Shown: in pieces, positions 7,412 through 9,401 of the stretch
Position numbering within the stretch: position 1 is the first letter of the stretch
How the letters are laid out: each line of letters begins with the position of its first letter
DNA from: DATJGF01 sp035495315
GTDB taxonomy: Bacteria; Verrucomicrobiota; Verrucomicrobiia; Limisphaerales; UBA8199
Length of the DNA stretch: 9,401 nt
Assembly: GCA_035495315.1 (NCBI GenBank)
Contig: DATJGF010000128.1
Span: forward strand, 1-9,401
Direction of reading: 5' to 3'
Program-made: the position numbers and the translations under genes
Notes under the pieces: model-generated
The model's database searches: none
Told to the model about the DNA's origin: nothing
Seen by the model: only the letters and a program-made list of their open reading frames with translations

Positions 7412-8602
7412 TTGAACAACGCCGGGGAGGAAGTGAATATCGCCGTGAGTGTTGAAAACGCGCACGGTCCGCCGAGCGAAGCCCATACGCCGGTGCGGGT
7501 TTGGGTGCTTCTCGGGAGCGGCGCCGGCGATAACGCGCAACTATTGCGGCTCGCCGAAGCGCTAGGCTGGCCCTTCGAAGCGAAGCGCATTCGCTACAAC
7601 GGTCTCAACCGGTGCCCGAATCTGCTGCTAGGCGCCTCGAAGCTCACCGTGGATACTCGGCGCTCCGATCCATTGGCGCCACCGTGGCCGGACTTGGTGA
7701 TCGGCGCCTCGCGCCGCGCCGCGCCGCTGGCGCGCTGGATCAAAAAACAATCCGGCGGGCATAGCCGGTTGGTGCACCTGCTGCACACTCAGTCGCCGTT
7801 GCATTATTTCGATTTGGTGGTGACCACGGCGCAATACCGCCTACCTGAACGCGCCAACGTGTTGCACAACCTTTTGCCCCTGAACGCCGCGCGGGCGGAA
7901 GTTCTGGAAGCGTCCGGCACGCAATGGCGTGGGCGGCTGGAGCATTTGCCGCGACCTTGGATCGCAGTGCTGGTAGGAGGCAATACCGCCAGCTACCGAC
8001 TGGACGCGTTCACAGCGAGACAGCTTGGACAGTTCACCAGCCGTACGGCGCGTGAAACGGGCGGGAGCCTTCTTATCAGCAGCAGCCCGCGCACCCCGCC
8101 AGATGCCGCTGATGCGCTGTTGTCGGCCATAGAAGGCCCTGCTTACGTTTACCGGTGGCAGCCGAACAAAGACGAAAATCCGTATCTGGCTTATCTGGCG
8201 CTCGCCGACCGCTTCATCGTCACTGCCGATAGCGCATCGATGCTTGCGGAAGCCTGCTCCACCGGTCGTCCGGTCGAGTTGTTCGGTTGCAGGCGGCACC
8301 GCAGACACCCGAAGCGGCTGCTCCGGGCGTTTCCCGCATCACAAAGGTTTAAAGAGGCACTCATCGGCTGGGGTATCGTTAAACCAAAACGCGATTTTCA
8401 AGCGCTCCATCGCGAATTGATGAAACGTGGATTGCTGTGCTCTCCCGGTCAGGAGCAACCGCTGCAATCCGCAAAGCCAAACGATCTCGCGTGCACTGTG
8501 ACCAGAATACGCCGACTCATGGGCGAAGAGGAAAGCGACCGGGCTCATACAGAGCCAAAACCAAGTAGGAGATTACAGTCTCAAAGCCCACCACCGCCTT
8601 AA
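7412..8602 (+). CDS. ELM1/DUF1022 family protein, putative glycosyltransferase-like
   Basis: Up to 396 residues. It matches the bacterial relatives of mitochondrial fission protein ELM1 (Mito_fiss_Elm1, DUF1022), whose two-lobed layout resembles GT-B glycosyltransferases. Evidence is the N-terminal VLLGSGAGDNAQ (32-43), PDLVIGASRRAAPLARWIK (93-111), the mid-protein LVGGNTASYRLD (187-198), LLISSSPRTP (220-229), and the second-lobe block NPYLAYLALADRFIVTADSAS (256-276) continuing to EACSTGRPV (280-288). That last block is in the position where such enzymes bind a nucleotide-sugar. Biochemical function of bacterial members is poorly defined; I infer a transferase that may decorate the lipid made by the upstream genes. 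The start is uncertain: TTG 7412 is the outermost, GTG 7433 and GTG 7445 are alternatives, and GGGGAGG (7424-7430) is poorly spaced for all. The last 25 residues are a Pro/Ser/Arg-rich tail. The stop overlaps a minus-strand TAA. Confidence 0.8.
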   Translation: MNNAGEEVNIAVSVENAHGPPSEAHTPVRVWVLLGSGAGDNAQLLRLAEALGWPFEAKRIRYNGLNRCPNLLLGASKLTVDTRRSDPLAPPWPDLVIGASRRAAPLARWIKKQSGGHSRLVHLLHTQSPLHYFDLVVTTAQYRLPERANVLHNLLPLNAARAEVLEASGTQWRGRLEHLPRPWIAVLVGGNTASYRLDAFTARQLGQFTSRTARETGGSLLISSSPRTPPDAADALLSAIEGPAYVYRWQPNKDENPYLAYLALADRFIVTADSASMLAEACSTGRPVELFGCRRHRRHPKRLLRAFPASQRFKEALIGWGIVKPKRDFQALHRELMKRGLLCSPGQEQPLQSAKPNDLACTVTRIRRLMGEEESDRAHTEPKPSRRLQSQSPPPP

Positions 8603-9087
8603 TTGGGTGTCATAAAATCGCTGCTAACGGGTCCACCCGCTGCGCGATGCGCAGAAAATGAAAAAACTCGGCGGACTAGTCGCCCTTCTCGATCACGATA
8701 GTTACCGTTTTGCGGAGCGCCGACGAGCCGAGCCGCAACCGAACCGAAATTGCGGTCGAGCTCAAGATCAATGTGCTGTATCTTGTGATATGCGGCCGTT
8801 TGCGCGATGAACTCGTCGCTCTTGATCCACGAGTAGAACCGAATCCCTGTGGAGTTTTGCGCGAGAAAGCGGTTGTAGTCCTGCAAAGCGAACTTCTCGG
8901 ACAAGCTCAGCTGGTAATCATATTGCGGCAGCACGGTGAAGATATCGGGTGTCGGAAACGTTCGGGTCAGCTCGTCGTAGAGCGCCAGGGCCATCGCGGG
9001 GCGCAGCACGATCAGCGGATACAGTTCGTAACGGACGCGGGCCGGGACGAAGCTCAGTATAGATCTGATTCTAGCGCGCACTCTCAC
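8599..9087 (-). CDS. Unrecognised protein, probably part of a frame-disrupted gene
   Basis: A 162-codon leftward ORF starting at GTG 9087. Third-position GC is high from about 9060 to 8790, and residues such as YPLIVLRPAMALALYDEL and PDIFTVLPQYDYQL look like natural protein, so this strand is the coding one. I recognise no family, signal peptide or catalytic motif. Two things suggest it is not the native gene. The GTG overlaps the stop of a short upstream frame (GTGA), and towards the 3' end the GC-rich third positions move to another frame that ends at TAG 8676-8678. The last 30 or so residues (for example FSFSAHRAAGG) then appear to read through the hairpins at 8628-8654 and the ELM1 stop. 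See the composite entry at 8676-9245. Confidence 0.45.
   Translation of the reverse strand: MRVRARIRSILSFVPARVRYELYPLIVLRPAMALALYDELTRTFPTPDIFTVLPQYDYQLSLSEKFALQDYNRFLAQNSTGIRFYSWIKSDEFIAQTAAYHKIQHIDLELDRNFGSVAARLVGAPQNGNYRDREGRLVRRVFSFSAHRAAGGPVSSDFMTPN
8628..8654. repeat. Two adjacent hairpins between converging genes
   Basis: CGGGT/ACCCG (8628-8632/8635-8639) is followed directly by CTGCGC-GAT-GCGCAG (8640-8654), both perfect inverted repeats, and then by an A-rich run AAAATGAAAAAA. They start 25 nt after the rightward ELM1 stop. If the leftward gene ends at 8676, they lie in a true convergent spacer. Neither strand has a U-run directly after the stems, so they are not canonical intrinsic terminators, although they may shield 3' ends or slow polymerase. 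Confidence 0.4.
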
Positions 9088-9245
9088 GGAACATTGTTCC
9101 TGCGAAGTTGGGGATGGAGGACAGTCCGTACTCTCTGCCTTGTTAGGTCCTCCGGGTCGGGCAGGCGGTCGGCATAATTAAAATCGAGTTCCGGCAGGTC
9201 ACCCCTCAGAAAATAATTCCTATCATTTGATTTGATTCCTGTCAT
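8676..9245 (-). pseudogene. Composite leftward gene with two compensating frame changes (function unknown)
   Basis: An ATG at 9245, overlapping the 3' end of the upstream hydrolase gene by 23 nt, opens a 53-codon frame (MTGIKSNDRNYFLRG onward) that stops at TGA 9084-9086. Coding character then continues in a different frame (the ORF from GTG 9087). From roughly 8800-8770 the GC-rich third positions return to the first frame, ending TVTIVIEKGD at TAG 8676-8678. The first ATG and the final TAG are exactly in frame: 189 codons plus stop. The simplest reading is one gene of about 190 codons carrying two opposite single-base shifts, either real mutations or sequence errors. Two small coupled genes (GTGA overlap) remain possible. 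No family is recognised. Confidence 0.35.
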
Positions 9246-9401
9246 TCATTTCATTGCCCGGGCTGACTGCGGCGGCGGCTGAGTCCTTCGCAATCTCCTC
9301 GGCCACCTCGGCCGGAACCATCGCGTGACCAGCCGGCGTTAGATGCACGTTGCTCCGAAAGTAGAGCCGCTGGGATTCAAGTGCGACGACAACTTCGCCG
9401 A
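9223..9401 (-). CDS. C-terminus of an SGNH/GDSL-like hydrolase or acyl-modifying enzyme (partial)
   Basis: The leftward frame is open from the window edge to TGA 9223-9225, giving the last 58 complete codons. The stretch LYFRSNVHLTPAGHAMV resembles the final block of SGNH/GDSL-type hydrolases and of the SGNH proteins that partner with membrane O-acyltransferases, where the His of a D-x-x-H motif is catalytic. Here the four residues are S-N-V-H, so the usual Asp is not seen, which lowers certainty. The following VAEEIAKDS helix and Ala-rich tail fit a C-terminal end. The 3' end overlaps the putative next start (ATG 9245), suggesting a leftward operon. The N-terminus lies outside the window. 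Confidence 0.5.
   Translation of the reverse strand, partial: GEVVVALESQRLYFRSNVHLTPAGHAMVPAEVAEEIAKDSAAAAVSPGNEMNDRNQIK

Noticed and set aside
7841..8308. Minus-strand 155-codon ORF inside the ELM1 gene
   Set aside because: Antisense to conserved ELM1 blocks; no start signal and no family.
8710..9177. Rightward 155-codon ORF opposite the leftward unknown gene
   Set aside because: Its composition (many Val, Leu, Gln and Arg, no domain) is typical of an antisense shadow. The minus strand has better codon-position GC and more natural protein sequence, and the ORF has no ribosome binding site.

Overview
The window looks like chromosome from a Gram-negative, probably proteobacterial, organism of moderately high GC. 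The reasons are a tRNA-Ala(CGC) with an encoded CCA end, GC-rich third codon positions in the genes, tightly packed or overlapping genes, and a lipid gene set of the kind characterised in Caulobacter crescentus. The sequence alone does not allow a genus call.

Layout. Bases 1-63 hold the last codons of a gene entering from the left, followed after 2 nt by tRNA-Ala(CGC) (66-141). Bases 142-1138 are visibly more AT-rich and hold little: a strong 17-bp inverted repeat (152-209) whose right arm contains the Shine-Dalgarno sequence of a possible 112-codon ORF (209-547), a pair of 10-bp direct repeats near 700, and no recognisable gene. From 1165 to 8602 six genes run left to right: an acyl-AMP ligase/acyl-ACP synthetase (acsR-like), an NAD(P)-dependent short-chain reductase (cerR-like), an acyl carrier protein (acpR-like), an alpha-oxoamine synthase (serine palmitoyltransferase-like, spt), an MsbA-type ABC half-transporter, and an ELM1/DUF1022 family protein. 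From 9401 back to about 8676 a second, leftward-transcribed unit converges on it. It consists of the C-terminus of an SGNH/GDSL-like hydrolase and an unrecognised gene that appears to be split by two compensating frame changes.

How the genes fit together. The first four rightward genes match four of the five genes required for ceramide synthesis in Caulobacter. A fatty acid is activated and loaded on a dedicated ACP (AcsR, AcpR), condensed with an amino acid, normally serine, by the PLP enzyme (Spt), and the 3-keto group is reduced by CerR. The fifth gene, the ceramide N-acyltransferase (cerS), is not in the window. The ABC exporter and the ELM1 protein follow in the same direction with short gaps, so I infer that they move and possibly decorate the lipid product. 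That extension, a self-contained make, flip and decorate sphingolipid operon, is the most interesting reading of the window and remains a hypothesis. An alternative is that the ACP, ligase and oxoamine synthase make another alpha-aminoketone-derived lipid or signal molecule.
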